64,000 nucleotides of DNA from Ashinkailepas kermadecensis (taxonomy: Eukaryota > Arthropoda > Thecostraca > Neolepadidae): assembly GCA_034440615.1 (NCBI GenBank), contig JAOTOM010005125.1:144001-208000 (forward strand), in the 5' to 3' direction. The notes under the pieces are model-generated. The model was not told the DNA's origin. It made no database searches and saw only the letters and a list, made by a program, of their open reading frames with translations. The position numbers were made by a program, and so were the translations under genes. Below, piece after piece: positions 1 to 11,512 of the stretch (the first letter of the stretch is position 1; every line of letters starts with the position of its first letter).

Positions 1-166
1 AGCGATAAAAATTGATGTTCCGTCTGGTAATCGAGGTTGTTTTTTGTACGCTCCTGAAACTATTGCATTTCCTGTAAGGTCGCGTTTTTAGAACCGTCAG
101 TAAAAATAAAAGGAACATGGTGATAACGAGCCCGAAATTGGTGAAATCTTTGTTTGTATATTGTAT
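1..166 (-). mobile_element. LINE RNase H fragment (distal part of copy A)
   Basis: Read on the minus strand this gives the start of an RNase H domain (HVPFIFTDGSK, containing the first catalytic Asp), with a frameshift soon after. It matches the equivalent part of the LINE copies at about 12,230-12,400 and 18,760-18,900. Similarity stops near 160-166, in a TTTGTTTG/TATATT sequence. The copy beginning at 7,880 starts at the same element position. I infer that the two are halves of one copy separated by the intervening insert. Confidence 0.75.
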
Positions 167-169
167 TTG

Positions 170-300
170 AATTTTGTGTATATTGTATTTGAAATGGGTG
201 AAATTTTTGAGATGTGAAATTTTTGAAATGTGAAATTTTTGAAAAGTGAAATTTTTGAAATGTGAAATTTTTGAAATGTGAAATTTTTGAAATTTGTAGG
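170..300. repeat. AT-rich tandem repeat, 16-bp unit
   Basis: About six near-identical units of TGTGAAATTTTTGAAA lie at 200-297, preceded by two copies of a TATTGTATTTGAA-type unit at 160-195. The reading frames across it are repeat artefacts. Confidence 0.85.
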
Positions 301-457
301 GTAGTTCTTAACCCCTGACATGAGATAGTCTAGTAGGACCGTCGCGAACCGCAATTAACCCGAAATGGAGAAGCGCAAGACTCGTCGTTAATTTAAACGT
401 ATAACAAATAGCGCGAGGCCGAAATATGATGGGTATTGGCGGCAATTTAGCACGCGT
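301..457. other. unassigned flank of the hAT-like element (left)
   Basis: This short non-repetitive segment has no recognisable coding content. With 7,445-7,880 it forms the sequence into which the hAT-like element appears to have inserted. Confidence 0.4.
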
Positions 458-821
458 CCGCCAGCCAGTGGCGTCGCCACGAAATCCTTCCTGGGGGGCA
501 AGGTCGAAATGGGGCCTCCTGTTCCCCGAAAGGGGGCCTCCATTGTGTTAGGGTCTCATATTGTTTTTAGGCTCTTATACTATGGGTCGAGGATGGGGAA
601 CATGATTTCATATTAGTTTTTTTGGTTCTTGGCATGGTGCATCATTTACTCAAAACGCAATAGCACTAATCATTTTCGCTTAAAACTGGGCCATACCAGG
701 GTATAAATAAGTAATATTTGGATACATACATAGGTGCCAAAACAAACCATCTTCTCAATGCTTTCTCGAATCTTCCCGCTGCCTCTAGATTGCAGCGAGC
801 TGGCGGGGCTGGTGCTAAGCA

Positions 822-965
822 TATCTTACAGATATCTGCCATTGATAAACCCACTTTTAAGTCATCCAAGTCTAACTGAATATAGCTAGATTCATCACTA
901 CTGTTATTTATTCCCACCAGCTTGATGTCATAAGCAAAGCTTGAACGACCATTTCTCAGTCCAAG
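822..965 (-). pseudogene. CR1-like LINE reverse transcriptase fragment
   Basis: The minus-strand translation contains FAYDIKLVGINNSSDESS followed by LDLDDLKVGL. This aligns with the FADDIKLAG...LENLKSGL segment of the CR1-like LINE at about 43,530-43,640. The catalytic ADD is altered to AYD. Only about 48 codons of the polymerase palm are kept. It lies inside the hAT-like composite. Confidence 0.65.
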
Positions 966-1756
966 GACGACAATTTCGCAAAGGTGACAACGAGAAGTGG
1001 ATTGCATTGGTTTTCTGAGCGCCATCTTAGGACTTTATTTATTTTTATAACATTTGATGCTGGCTGCAAGGCAACTGTCACACGAGCTAAAATATATCCT
1101 CAGCGAATAAATTCACGGCAAGAACAAGCATTGAACAGCAATGCATAAATGACAATGCAACAATGCAACAATGTCAGTACATACATAATCCAAGCCTTCA
1201 AATTCCACGCCGTCACGCCCATCGTTTTCGCTGTGCTGTACCGTTTTGTAAATGAGGTTGAGAAGGTATGGAAGCTGGGAAGCTCTAATCATGCAGGCCG
1301 TAATAACAGAAAAGAAGTTTGTTGGAAGAAAATGCATTTAAAAACATCATTATCCCACTTTATATGGGGCATGGATGTTGTATTGTATGGTTATGAGAGG
1401 TAATTTGTCCCCTCAATGTTGGCGTTTCCCCATGGGCGTATGTTTCGGAAAATTATTGAGGGACCAGTGGAGTACCTATATTTGCGTCAAGCAGGAGGGG
1501 GCAAACGGATTTGCAGGGGGGGGGGGCTCCTACACCCATTAAAAAGTCCTTGGATTTCGACCGCTATTTTGTCAAAGGGTACATTTCGAAATCATGTACT
1601 TAGTCATCAACTGAATTGTCCTGTGGAGGGGCCTAATCTACCACTATGGTTTCTGATTGGTCGGATTTCAACCCTAACTCCACCACTCAGTTCTTAGGTT
1701 TTATTTTGGTATCCCTTGATAAGTTACCTCACACTGCTGAAATTACACCTATACCA
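966..1756. other. no recognised content
   Basis: Mixed-composition sequence between the LINE fragment and the inverted repeat. Reading frames of up to about 90 codons exist on both strands, but none resembles a known protein. A short G run lies near 1,519. Confidence 0.4.
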
Positions 1757-3785
1757 CAAAACCGGATCGGTATCCAAAAATCAAGCTGGAGCCCTCCAAA
1801 AAAGGAGAGATTCCAATAAATAAATGTCCGGGTCCGGAAAATGTCTCTGTTGCACTGAATATTTTTTCCAGATGCCTTCAAAAATTGCGTATGACACCGA
1901 AAAGCATACCGGATCTCGAAAAATCGAGGTGGGATACAAAAACATGACGCCAGAGGTTCGAAAAATCAGGCCGGGATTCGGACTTTTAAAAAAAAAACCA
2001 GAAAAGATCCACAAAAAATCGCGTTGAGCCCAGAAAGCTGGCGTTGGGTCTCCGAAACCACGCGCCTGGGCGCGATAAGTCGCGCTGGGACCCAGAAAAA
2101 ATCGCACCGAAGCCCCAAAATCATACTGGGGCCCGACAAATGTGCATCAGAAGCCCCAAATATACACAGCGGGACCCTAAGAGTACGACGGTGCCAGAAA
2201 ATACAACTAACCCTCCAAAGCGCACAGAGTCTCCCAAAAGCGATAGGGCCTTAAAACATGCGTTGCAGCACTAAATAAACATACCGGGAGCTCTAAGAAA
2301 AATACACTGCAAGCTCGCAAGGCGCACAGGAACCATGAGAACGCACAAGGGCCTGGAAAAGAGGCTGGAGCCACAAAAGGCAACATAGTTCCAAAACGTA
2401 CAAAACGACAGGGAGCTGAAGAAACACATCGGGATCTTCGACAACGCCCCGACACGTAAAAAAATACTCGGTGCACAAAAAAAAACACAACAAAGCCCTA
2501 AAACGAGCAGGGTTTCGAAGATGTATTAGGCCCATAACTTCAAAGTAAAATGTATTACCCACCACTTTAAAATACAACACTTCACAATTTCAGGCATTCC
2601 AGTTCATAGCACCCGGTCGCCACGACGGCAACGTCAGTGCACGTGCACACCCATTTTTCGTATTCGGTGCATTCGCCACACTACGTGCGATGCTATGGTT
2701 TCTGCTAGGCCTTCTGCGTTTTGCTAATTGCTGCCACCTGATAGACTTGCGCCATATTTGGCGTGATGGAATGATTCGTATGGGCGTTCGCTGCGAAAAG
2801 TCGATTGATTAAATTCGATCATTAGTTTCCTACTTCTCACATTTTCTGGTAGTTACGAAATGCGGTTTCCGCTGAGCTTTGATGCACTTCATATCTTTTC
2901 TGCTATCCTCCCAGATTGGATACCGAACCGAGGCCAAGCCTCAGCGTTCTTTTTTTAACCCGTTGCATCTTTCTTGGTCTATGATTGTGCATTATGGCTC
3001 CAATCCATTTTTGTTAGGCGCCTAAAGCATTTTCGAACCCCCTGCTCGTTTTAGGGTTTGTTGCATTTTTGTGCACCGAGGATTTTTTTTACGTGTCGGG
3101 GCGTTTTCGAAGATCCCGATGTGTTTATTTAGCGCCCGGTCTTTTTGTTTGTTTTGGAACCATGTTGCCTTTTGCGGCCCCTGCCACCTTTTCAGACTAT
3201 TGTGCGTTATCATGACCCCTGTGTGCCTTGAGAGCTTCCGGTGTATTTTTTAGACGTCCCGGTATATATATCTATGGCTGCAACGCATGTGTTAAGGCCC
3301 TGTCGTTTTTGTGAGACTGTGCGCTTTGGAGGGCCAGTGTATTTTCTGCCCCCGCTGTGCTCTTAGGGTCCCGATGTGTTTATTTTGGGCTTCTGACGCA
3401 CACTTGTGGGGCCCAAGTACAATTTTGGGGCTTCGGTACGATGTTTCTAGGTCCCAGAGCGGCTTATCGCGCCCAGTCGCGTGGTTCCGGAGACCCAACC
3501 CCAGTTTTATGGGCTCAATAGGATTTTGTGAAACTTTTCTGATTTTTTTTAAATTCCGAATCCCGGCCTGATTTCTCGAGTCTTTCGCGCCATGTTTTTG
3601 TATCCCACCTCGATTGTTCGAGATCCGGTTTGTTTTTCGGTGCCGTACGCAATTTGTGAAGGCATCTGATAATATGTTCGGTGCTCCAGAGCAATTTTTG
3701 TTTACCTGGGCATTTAGTTGTTGGAATCCATCCTTATTTTGGAGGGCTCCAGCTTGATTTTTGTCGGATACCGATCCGGTGTTTG
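1757..3785. repeat. long inverted repeat, arms about 760 bp
   Basis: The left arm (about 1,757-2,518) is the reverse complement of the right arm (about 3,032-3,785). The outer landmark is CGGATCGGTATCC at about 1,764 with its complement near 3,766. The inner landmark is CTAAAACGAGCAGGG near 2,497 with its complement near 3,040. A spacer of about 510 bp separates the arms, and small indels interrupt the match. The arms contain degenerate GGGCCC-centred units. A transcript crossing it could fold into a long imperfect hairpin. Confidence 0.8.
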
Positions 3786-3799
3786 TGGTCACACTGTGC

Positions 3800-4640
3800 T
3801 TACGTGTGGCCCTAGACGGCATTTTTTAGAGCCTCGACGGGACTACCGATGGGAATTCTGGGTCCCGAGCGCGATATTTGGGGGGCCCGGTTCGAGTTTG
3901 TGCGACGCGTTGTATTTAGCTGTGGCCCCAACGCGATTTGGCGGTTCCTGTCGCAATTTTTCGGGCCTCGGAGCGAGTTTCCCGGGGTTCGCCGTATTTA
4001 TTTGGAGACCCATACGCGAATTCTGGTGGACCGACGCGAATTTTGGTGGCCCCAGCGCGATTTTTGAGGCCCCGACACGATTCTTGGGAGCTTATCCCTC
4101 TCAGGATGGAGGGGGCATTTGCCCCTTTGATATAGCACTGCGGCCACTGAAGGAGTTTTTTTTGTCCCAGAGTGACATTCCGGTTAAGATTGATTTTTAG
4201 GGCAGCTGCAACTTTTTGGGGCCCCGGCGCGATCTTCTGGGCCTCCAGTGTGATTTTCAAGGGCTGCGACGCGACTTTTTTTAGTCCAATGTGATCTTTT
4301 GGGCCCCGACGTCATTTTCTTGGATCCCTAGCGCGAGCTGTAGCTGCCTCGACACTTTTTTGGGGTCCAATGCGTTTTGGATGCTTTGTGCGTCATTGTT
4401 GGGCCCCCAGAGTGATTATCCATGTCCGGATTGTTTTTCGTTGCTACGGCTTCATTTGTTTTGGTCCCAATGAGACTGTTGGAGCACCGTACGACCTGTC
4501 GTGCCCCTGGCATGATTTTCGTGGTTCGGGCGTGAATTTTTGGTGCCCCAGGCTCAGCGTAATTTGCGGGGGCCCCGGCCGGATCTTTTGGGGCCCATAT
4601 CGTGATTTTAAAATACCCAGACACGATTCTTACTATTTCT
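3800..4640. repeat. degenerate GC-rich tandem array (GGCCCC...GCGATTTT units)
   Basis: Loosely repeated units of about 28-30 bp are built on GGGGCCCCGACGCGATTTT-like words, each differing by substitutions and indels. The same words occur in the inverted-repeat arms just upstream. Frames on both strands are artefacts of the composition. Confidence 0.7.
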
Positions 4641-5990
4641 TAGGGGTTTCTTCTTGCAAATTATAGGCCTCCTGTCGCGTCTTAAGGGTCTCGTCTCATT
4701 TCCTAGAGCCTTTTTACCGGTTTTCGATGTCTCCTTGTGTGTCCTACCCTCCTCCATATTCAATGGTCCTCCTCTCCCGTCTTGGAGGGCCTCCTCTTGC
4801 ATTCTGGGGCCCCTTTAACGTGGCATGGGGCTTCCTCTCACCTTCGAGGGGCATTCTCTGCCTAATTAGGGGCCTCCTGCCACGCCTCGTGTGGCTCCTC
4901 CTTTATCCTGGAAAAAACCTTACCCGTCTTGAGGCATCTTCAATTTTGGAAACCTCACCTCCTTCCATACCTGCTACCACTCCCATCTTAAGGGCCTCCT
5001 CTCATTTCCTGGGAACTCTTTCCGGTCTTCGGGCCCTCATTTGGTCCTGGAGACCTACTCCTTCTTGAGGGACTCCTCTCGAGTCCGGCAGGTGCCTCAT
5101 GTCTCTTCTAGAGGCCTTCTTTTTTTCAACTTAGGGGCCTCCTCTCACGTCTTGGGGGCCTCTTGCTGTGCGTTCTCCTTCTCTGCGCTCTGGATTCGAT
5201 CTTTACCCATCTTAGGGTTGGTCTCTTATCTCCTCGTGGACTCCTCTTCTCTCCCAGGCGCCTCCTCTGCCAAATTACCGGCAACCTTTCCTATCTTAGT
5301 GGCCTTGTTATTTCCCGTGGACCTTCTTAGCCGTCTTCGAGCCTTCTTTTCCGCCTGGGAGCCATCTCTCTTATCCAATGGTCTTTCTCTCCTATTTTAG
5401 GGGCCTCCTCGTTCATCATGGGGTCTCATTTCCAATCTTGTGTCGTTCTCTTCCGAATCAGGTGCCTCCTGCCAGGTCTCTGGATCATCCTTTTCTATCT
5501 CGGTGGAACCTCACCCTTTTGGGGCCTGCTTTTGCGTCTCCGAAACCTCATCTCATATCCAATGGCTTCCTTTTCCGTCTTAGGGCGTCCTCTCATATTC
5601 TGGGGCCTCCTTTCCGGTGTCGGGGCCTCCTTTGCATTCCTGGTTGCCTCCGTGCCATTTTTGACACTCTCTTGATTTCTGAGGACTCATACCCTCTCCT
5701 AGGTGACTTCTTTTTCAAATTAGGGGCCTCCTTATCTGTGTTTGGAGCCTCATTACCCTCTTAGCAGGGTGCTTTTGCGTCCTAGTCCTAGATCTTCTCT
5801 TCCAGGTTCCTCCTCTTCCAAAATATGGGCCTTATCTGGCTGGTCTCGGTGGCCTTCTCTCATTCCTGCGGAGACCTTCTTACCCGTCTTGGGGCCCCTA
5901 TTGCGTCCGGATAAATATCACCTATCTCAGGTCTTAATTTTATATTGCAGGGGCATCCTCTTCCGTCTTGGGGGCCTCGCTTTCCAACTT
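4641..5990. repeat. degenerate GGGGCCTCCT tandem array
   Basis: Units of about 30 bp are anchored by GGGGCCTCCTCTC and CGTCTT words. They are strongly diverged at the left and become more regular towards 6,000. No coding signal. Confidence 0.7.
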
Positions 5991-7235
5991 AAGAATAACC
6001 TGCAACCCATCAGAAGCCTTTTCGTCTAACCTGGGTGGCTTGTTGCCCTTCTCGGTGGCATCATTTCAGTCCTGAGGGCCTCCTTTTCGTGCTGGGGTCT
6101 CCTTTTCCTCCTGGGGCCTCCTTTTCGTCCTGGGGACTACCTTCCAATTTTTTTTTTACCTCAAAAAGGCTTCTTTTTCGTACTTGGGTGCATCCTTTTT
6201 CGTTTGTTTTTGGGGCCTCCTTTTCGTCCTGGGGGCCTCCTTTTCGTCCTGTGGGCATCCTTTTCGTCCTGGGGGCCACCTCACATCTCTGTTATACGTC
6301 TTAGGGGCATCCTTTTCGTCCTGGGGGCCTCCTTTTGTTCTGGGGACCCCTTTTCGTCCTGGGGACCTCATCCCAATCTCTGTTCTACGTCTTGGGGGCA
6401 TCCTTTTCGTCCTTTGGTGCATCCTTTTCGTCCTGGGGTTGGTTGGTTGGTTGTTGGAGTTTGGGGGCTGTTTTTTTGTTTTTTTTCTGGGGGGCTTTTT
6501 TTTGCATCCTTTTCGTTCTGGGGGCCTCCTTTTCGTCCTGGGGGCCTCCTTTTTAGTCCTGGGGGCCTCCTCCCAATCTCTGTTCTACGTCTTGGGGGGC
6601 CTCATTTGCGTCCTGGGGGCATCCTTTTCGTCCTGGGGGCCTCCCCTTTCGTCCTGGGGGCCACCTCCCTCTGTTCTACGTCTTAGGGGCCCTTTTCGTC
6701 CTGGGGGCTCCTTTTCGTCCTTGGGGGCCTCCTTTTCGTCATGGGGGCCACCTCCCAATCTCTGTTCTACGTCTTAGGGGCCTCCTTTTCATCCTGGGGG
6801 CCTCCTTTTCGTCCTGGGGGCCTCCTTTTCGTCCTGGGGACCTCATCCCAATCTCTGTTCTACGTCTTGGTGCATCCTTTTTGGCCTCTGGTGCATCCTT
6901 TTCGTCCTTGGGTGTATCCTTTTCGTTCTGGGGCCTTCTTTTTTGTCCGTGCTGGGGGCCTCCTTTTTCGTCCTGGGGGGCCTCCTCCCAATCTCTGTTC
7001 TACGTCTTTGGGGGCCCCTCCCAATCTCTATTCTACGTCTTGGGGCCTCCTTTTCGTCCTGGGGGCCTCATTTTCGTCCCGGGGAGCCTCCTTTTCGTCC
7101 TGGGGGCCTCCTCCCAATCTCTGTTCTACGTCTTGAGACCTCCTTTTCGTCATGGGGTCTCATTTTCGTCATGGGACCTCCTTTTCGTCCTGGGGGCCTC
7201 CTCCCAATCTCTGTTCTACGTCTCTTATAGAGACC
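5991..7235. repeat. young tandem array, about 20-bp unit, higher-order pattern
   Basis: The basic unit is close to TCGTCCTGGGGGCCTCCTTT. Every few units a second block, containing CCCAATCTCTGTTCTACGTC, is interposed; that block recurs about ten times between 6,290 and 7,220. Low divergence between units suggests recent expansion. The unit length is not a multiple of three, so the glycine/serine- or lysine-rich frames are not genes. Confidence 0.85.
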
Positions 7236-7444
7236 TGATTATATTTCCTGGGGCCTCGTCAGTCTTGAAGCCTCATTGACAGCATGATCTTCTGTCCCGT
7301 CGGCCTCCTTGCTCACATTTTTTTTCTGTGCATTTGCGGATAGGGGCCTCCTCAAATTTCAGGGGGCGGCGCCCCCCAGTTTCACGGCAGGGGGGCAACT
7401 GCCCCCTGCCCCCCTCCCCCGGTGGCGACGCCCTTGCCGCCAGC

Positions 7445-7880
7445 ACCTTATTCAGCGAGTACAGACTACCTCGTTCGTACGTAAGCGGAGAGAACGGTGT
7501 TTCTTCGTCGGTGTATTAGTTCCGTCTTGACTGTTACTTACTGGTAACTAACCACATCTCAAACAGCACCCTCTGAGCCGACAAGTAGCTCCGCCTCGCG
7601 GCCGCGCGTCCAACGGCGCGATTGGTGGGCCGACACCGCCGCCCGTTCACCATTGGCAACACGTCATGCGTCACGCCTACTGCCAGAATGGCCGCTGATC
7701 GTGACTGAGGGTGACTCACACATATGCCACGTGCAGAAGGCACATACCGGCTGTCCTAATCTTATCTAAAGCGGATGTAAGTTAGTACACACAGTCAAAA
7801 CATTGCGATAACAGTCATCGGTGAATCACACGCAACATTCCGTTCAGCGCGGCCAGAGACATGATTAATAATGATCCATG
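7445..7880. other. unassigned flank of the hAT-like element (right)
   Basis: Non-repetitive sequence between the hAT-like right end and LINE copy A. No recognisable protein or RNA. It ends in a TATTTGAAATTTTTGTTTAG segment that overlaps the break sequence at about 150-166, which may be a duplicated target site. Confidence 0.4.
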
Positions 7881-8211
7881 CTACAAATTTGTATTTGAAA
7901 TTTTTGTTTAGTATATTCTGGGCAAAGCTGTGATTTTGGAGTGGTGGTGAAATGCAGAATGTATCGTTCGGCTATTTGCCACGGTGGTGTAGCTGGTGGA
8001 GGAATAGAAGTAATGGGTGGAACTTCGAAACAAGGTTGCTCAGAAAATGTTCTGACCCGGGAGGCTATGGTGAGACCAGTTCGTTTTTCGTCAGGACCTA
8101 AGTAATGATGATGTAAACTTGGGAGAATTTGCAATGACTCGTGTATAGGGTGGTTTGAATGAAATTGAATTTTGGAAGCGTACCTAAGTGTGTGTTGCAT
8201 TCTGCAGAGAA

Positions 8212-9690
8212 CTAATCGAGGAATTCTGATTCGGCTTCCAAAGAAATAATGGGTGAAGTAGTCATTGCACCGAGTGCGATACGGATAAATTTATTTTGAA
8301 TGGTGTCTAAAATGTGTAAGGGGGATGGGCTGGCACCAGCATAGACTACTGAGCCGTATTCAATGATGGGGAGCACTAATGATTTATAAAGTTGTAAAAG
8401 AGTGTGACGATCGGCTCCCAATGGGGTGGATGTAATGGGGCGAAATAAATTTAGTCGGTGAAACATTTGTTCTGGACGTGTTTCATGTGCTTATGCATTG
8501 AAAGCCTACGCCAAAAATAACACCAAGACATTTAAATGAATGTACAAAAGATATGTCATTTTGCCCAAGGTGAAGCTGTGTTTCTGGGTTTGGACAGGGA
8601 GTGCATTTACTAGAAATCATTGTTGCAGATTTGGGAGCCGAAAAATTGAATCCGTACTTAATGGACCATTCGTGTATCCTGTTTAGAGCATTTTGAAGCC
8701 GAGTCAGACAATTTTCGTATATTTTGTCCGAGCACCAAAATGCACTATCGTCGGCGAAAAGAGAATACGATACATTTGCAGGCATGTCGGCGAAAAAGTC
8801 GTTAATGATGATGTTAAATAAAATTGGTGATATGCCACCTCCCTGTGGTAGTCCGTATTGCAGAAAATTTGGATCGGAAATGGCTGACCGGTACCTGATG
8901 TTGAATCTACGCGAACCAGATAAGAAACCTATTAAATAATGTGCTAAGTGTCCTTTTATGTCGAGTTGTTGAATTTTTAAGAGGAGTGCTGGTTTGAAAA
9001 CCATATCGTAAGCTTTGCTTATGTCTAAAAATACTGCAACAGTGTGTTGATGTTTTTTTTGTAGCCTAGGCGGATGTTTGTCTCTAACCGAATAAAATGA
9101 TCTATTGTACTGCGTCCTCGCCGAAAACCACATTGAAAGGGAAATAGAAGTGAATTTGTTTCCAGGTGCCATGTCAGTCTTTTAATAACTATGCGTTCAA
9201 CAAGTTTTCCTAAACAACTGGTGAGTGCAATGGGGCGAAAATTTGTGGGGTTCCTATGGTCTTTGCCGGGTTTTGGAATAGGGAGAATGATAGCCTGTTT
9301 CTATACTTCAGGAAAGACATGATTTGACCACAATGAATTAAATGTGTCTGGGATGCATTGTTTGGTGTGGTCAGATAAATGTCGACAGAAGGAATAATGC
9401 AATTTGTCAGGCCCTACTGAAGTGTTACCGGCGGAGGAAATGGCATTCTGTAGTTCGGAAAGTTGAAAAGAAGCATTGTAGTCCTCTGTATTGTCGGATT
9501 GGAAGAGTTCGAGATTGGTGTGAAAAGTGTGTTGTGCATTTGTTAGGAAATTAGGTCGGTAGTTCTCATGAGAGCTATTGTGGGCTATGGTATCAGCTAT
9601 GGTATTCAGGACGGTTTGTGGGTCTGCACTGGTGAGATTGTGGATTTTGAGGGCCCGTAGATATTTAAATGGGGAGCGTCCGGACAACCG
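8212..9690 (-). pseudogene. LINE reverse transcriptase (copy A), broken
   Basis: Target-primed reverse transcriptase of a non-LTR element. Visible motifs in order are a GNTSVGPDKLHYSF finger motif, FLDISKAYDMV (first catalytic Asp), YGLPQGGGISPILFN and LFADDSAFWCSG (catalytic Asp pair). A thumb with IALGAMTTSPIISLE follows. The frame is broken near 9,175-9,300 and near 8,470, so no continuous product can be made. The RT domain and its catalytic residues are otherwise kept. Confidence 0.85.
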
Positions 9691-10065
9691 CCGGATTAAT
9701 TGCCTTATTTTACTTAAAGGTGTTTGAAAAGTGAGCTGCTGTAAATGTAAGGTCCATGAACGGCGCTTAGCATCGCGAATGATGCAGCGGATCCTGGCAC
9801 GTTCGCGGTTACGGATGTATCAGTTTTCTTGATCGGGATGTCGTAAATAATTTCTGAATGCTCTTTTTCTTATCGCAATGGCTTTTGAAATTGCTTGACA
9901 TCACCAAGGTACTGGTTTCCTTTTCGTGAATGGTTTTGTAAGCGGAATAGTCGTGGAAGCTGCCTCGAAAAGTGTATTTGTAATTGAATTGATGTTTTCG
10001 ACGGGAGAAATGTTGGGGCTGTATTGCATACAAGAAAGCTCCTGAAATGTTGTCCAATCGGCTAT

Positions 10066-10793
10066 TCAAATTTTCCAGCGGGGAATAAAACTGGGTGTGG
10101 TGTCAGTCGCCGTTGAAAAAGTGGATGTTAATTTGATTGGGTAGTGGTCGCTGTCGTGGATGTCGGTTTCTATTGTCCAATCAAAATCGTTTGCCAGGGT
10201 GGGGGAACAAATATATAAATCAATGGCTGTTGCTGCAGTATGTCCAAGGTGGAAAAAGGTTGGTTCTCCGGTGTTAAGTATTACCAAATTATGCCGGTCT
10301 AAAATGTGTTCAATGATGTGGCCGCGATTGTCTCCTTGTGTACGTGCTTGATCCCAGGCTGGACTATGTGCATTAAAGTCTCCGAGTAATATGAAAGGGT
10401 TCTTGAAATGTGCTATAAGGTTTTCTAAATGTGTAAACAAATTTGTGTTGTCGGTGTGTGGTGCAATATAAATGGAACACACATCTATATTTCTACCATG
10501 TAAACGTAATGTACAAGCTACGGCTTGTAATTGTGTATTAAGTGTAATTTGCGTATGTGTGAAATCATTATTTATGTAAAGTGCTATACCGCCACTTCGA
10601 TGTGATCCACGGACCTCGTCGTGACGGTACAGTTAATAATTGAAAAGTGGTATGTATCATTAGGTAAAAACCATGTTTCTTGGGGTGCTATGAGAATAGG
10701 TGTGAGAATACTGAAAAAAAACTTCCATTTCGGCCCATTTGGATAATAAACTATGGCAATTATATTGTAAAAGTGTATACATTGAGAGAAAAA
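10066..10793 (-). pseudogene. LINE apurinic-type endonuclease (copy A), partial
   Basis: Endonuclease/exonuclease/phosphatase fold that nicks target DNA for priming. ILLGDFNAHSPAWD and the C-terminal DSDHYPI motif carry catalytic residues. The clean frame covers 10,066-10,482. Upstream sequence to about 10,790 matches copy B's N-terminal endonuclease region but is interrupted. Confidence 0.8.
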
Positions 10794-11442
10794 GTATTAA
10801 TGTTTGTCAGCACCTTTTGGTGCATGCCGGAGCCAGGAGTGTAGCTCGGGCGGACGCGTGGGTTGAGTTCGTACGGTGACGGTGCACCCGTCAGAGCCGT
10901 CCGGCCGACCGGTTGTCTTGGCGAGGTCACAGCGGCCGGTTACTGCCGCGGGGGATGCCCGCCGGCTTGGAGTTGGTCGGGTGCGCCCCACCGATGTGGC
11001 GCGCCGAATGGCTGCGGGGTCTGGCATTCCTTGTGGAATTTACCTGAGTGTGTGGAGCCGGAGTGGTCCGTGTGTTGGCAGTTAAGGTGTTTTGTGTCGG
11101 TGTGGTCAGTGTGTGAGTTTTTTTAAGTGGAGCTAAGCCGGGAAAAATGTCGGTTTGCATGGAAGTAGAAGTGGTGTTGACGAGAGGGGTGGGTGAAGCA
11201 ATGCTGGTCGCCTCTGCGTACGTCTTGGTGGATGGGGGGTGGCCGATTCGGACGAAAATAGAAACGAACGAAAAGAGCGACGGGTGTCGCCCCACCAAAA
11301 TGAAAAATAAAGAACTGCGGCGACGGGCAGTCAATCGCGCTAAAACTGGCAGGGCGGAGTAATCAATGGGCTCTGTTTATCTGTGAGCGTATAGTACTGA
11401 ATACTCCATGGTGTTTCTTGAAATTTGGATTTTATGATGCTA

Positions 11443-11474
11443 GGCACTTCGGCCTGCTCAGGCCATTTCGTGCC
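11443..11474 (-). other. LINE junction hairpin (copy A/B boundary)
   Basis: On the minus strand GGCAC...GTGCC and GGCC...GGCC form two stacked stems around a TGAGCA loop, with a purine internal loop. It lies about 40 nt after the stop codon of copy B and before the UTR of copy A. The same structure occurs at 17,947-17,978. Confidence 0.65.
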
Positions 11475-11512
11475 GTGAATAGGAAGAAAAAAAGTACGTT
11501 ATGAAAGTCAAT

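Larger units (their letters stand above)
466..7436. mobile_element. 6,971-bp hAT-like non-autonomous composite element
   Basis: An exact 8-bp direct repeat, CCGCCAGC, flanks the element at 458-465 and 7,437-7,444. The left end reads CAGTGGCGTCGCCAC. The right end read inward on the other strand is CAAGGGCGTCGCCAC, giving 13 of 15 matches. An 8-bp target duplication and CAGTGGCG-type termini are typical of hAT transposons. No transposase frame is seen inside. The interior holds a LINE fragment, a long inverted repeat and GC-rich tandem arrays, so it would depend on a transposase from elsewhere. The boundaries are read directly; the superfamily is inferred. Confidence 0.72.
7880..11500 (-). mobile_element. 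RNase-H-type LINE, copy A of a head-to-tail array
   Basis: Minus-strand I/Jockey-group LINE. From 5' to 3' it holds a UTR-like region (11,500-11,265), a remnant of the ORF1 C-terminus, an endonuclease, a reverse transcriptase and the connector before RNase H. It is cut at 7,880 inside the RNase H region. Compared with copy B, about 1.1 kb of ORF1 is missing between the UTR and the PSTKTYA motif. Its 5' side directly abuts the 3' end of copy B. Confidence 0.85.

Noticed and set aside
6035..7279. Glycine/serine-rich and lysine-rich frames in the GGCCTCC arrays
   Set aside because: The repeat unit is not a multiple of three and frames drift along the array; composition artefacts.
10797..11027. 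Independent GC-rich gene with Arg/Pro-rich product (also 16,073-16,318)
   Set aside because: Both are the ORF1-ORF2 junction of the same LINE in copies A and B; the frames are not conserved as separate genes.
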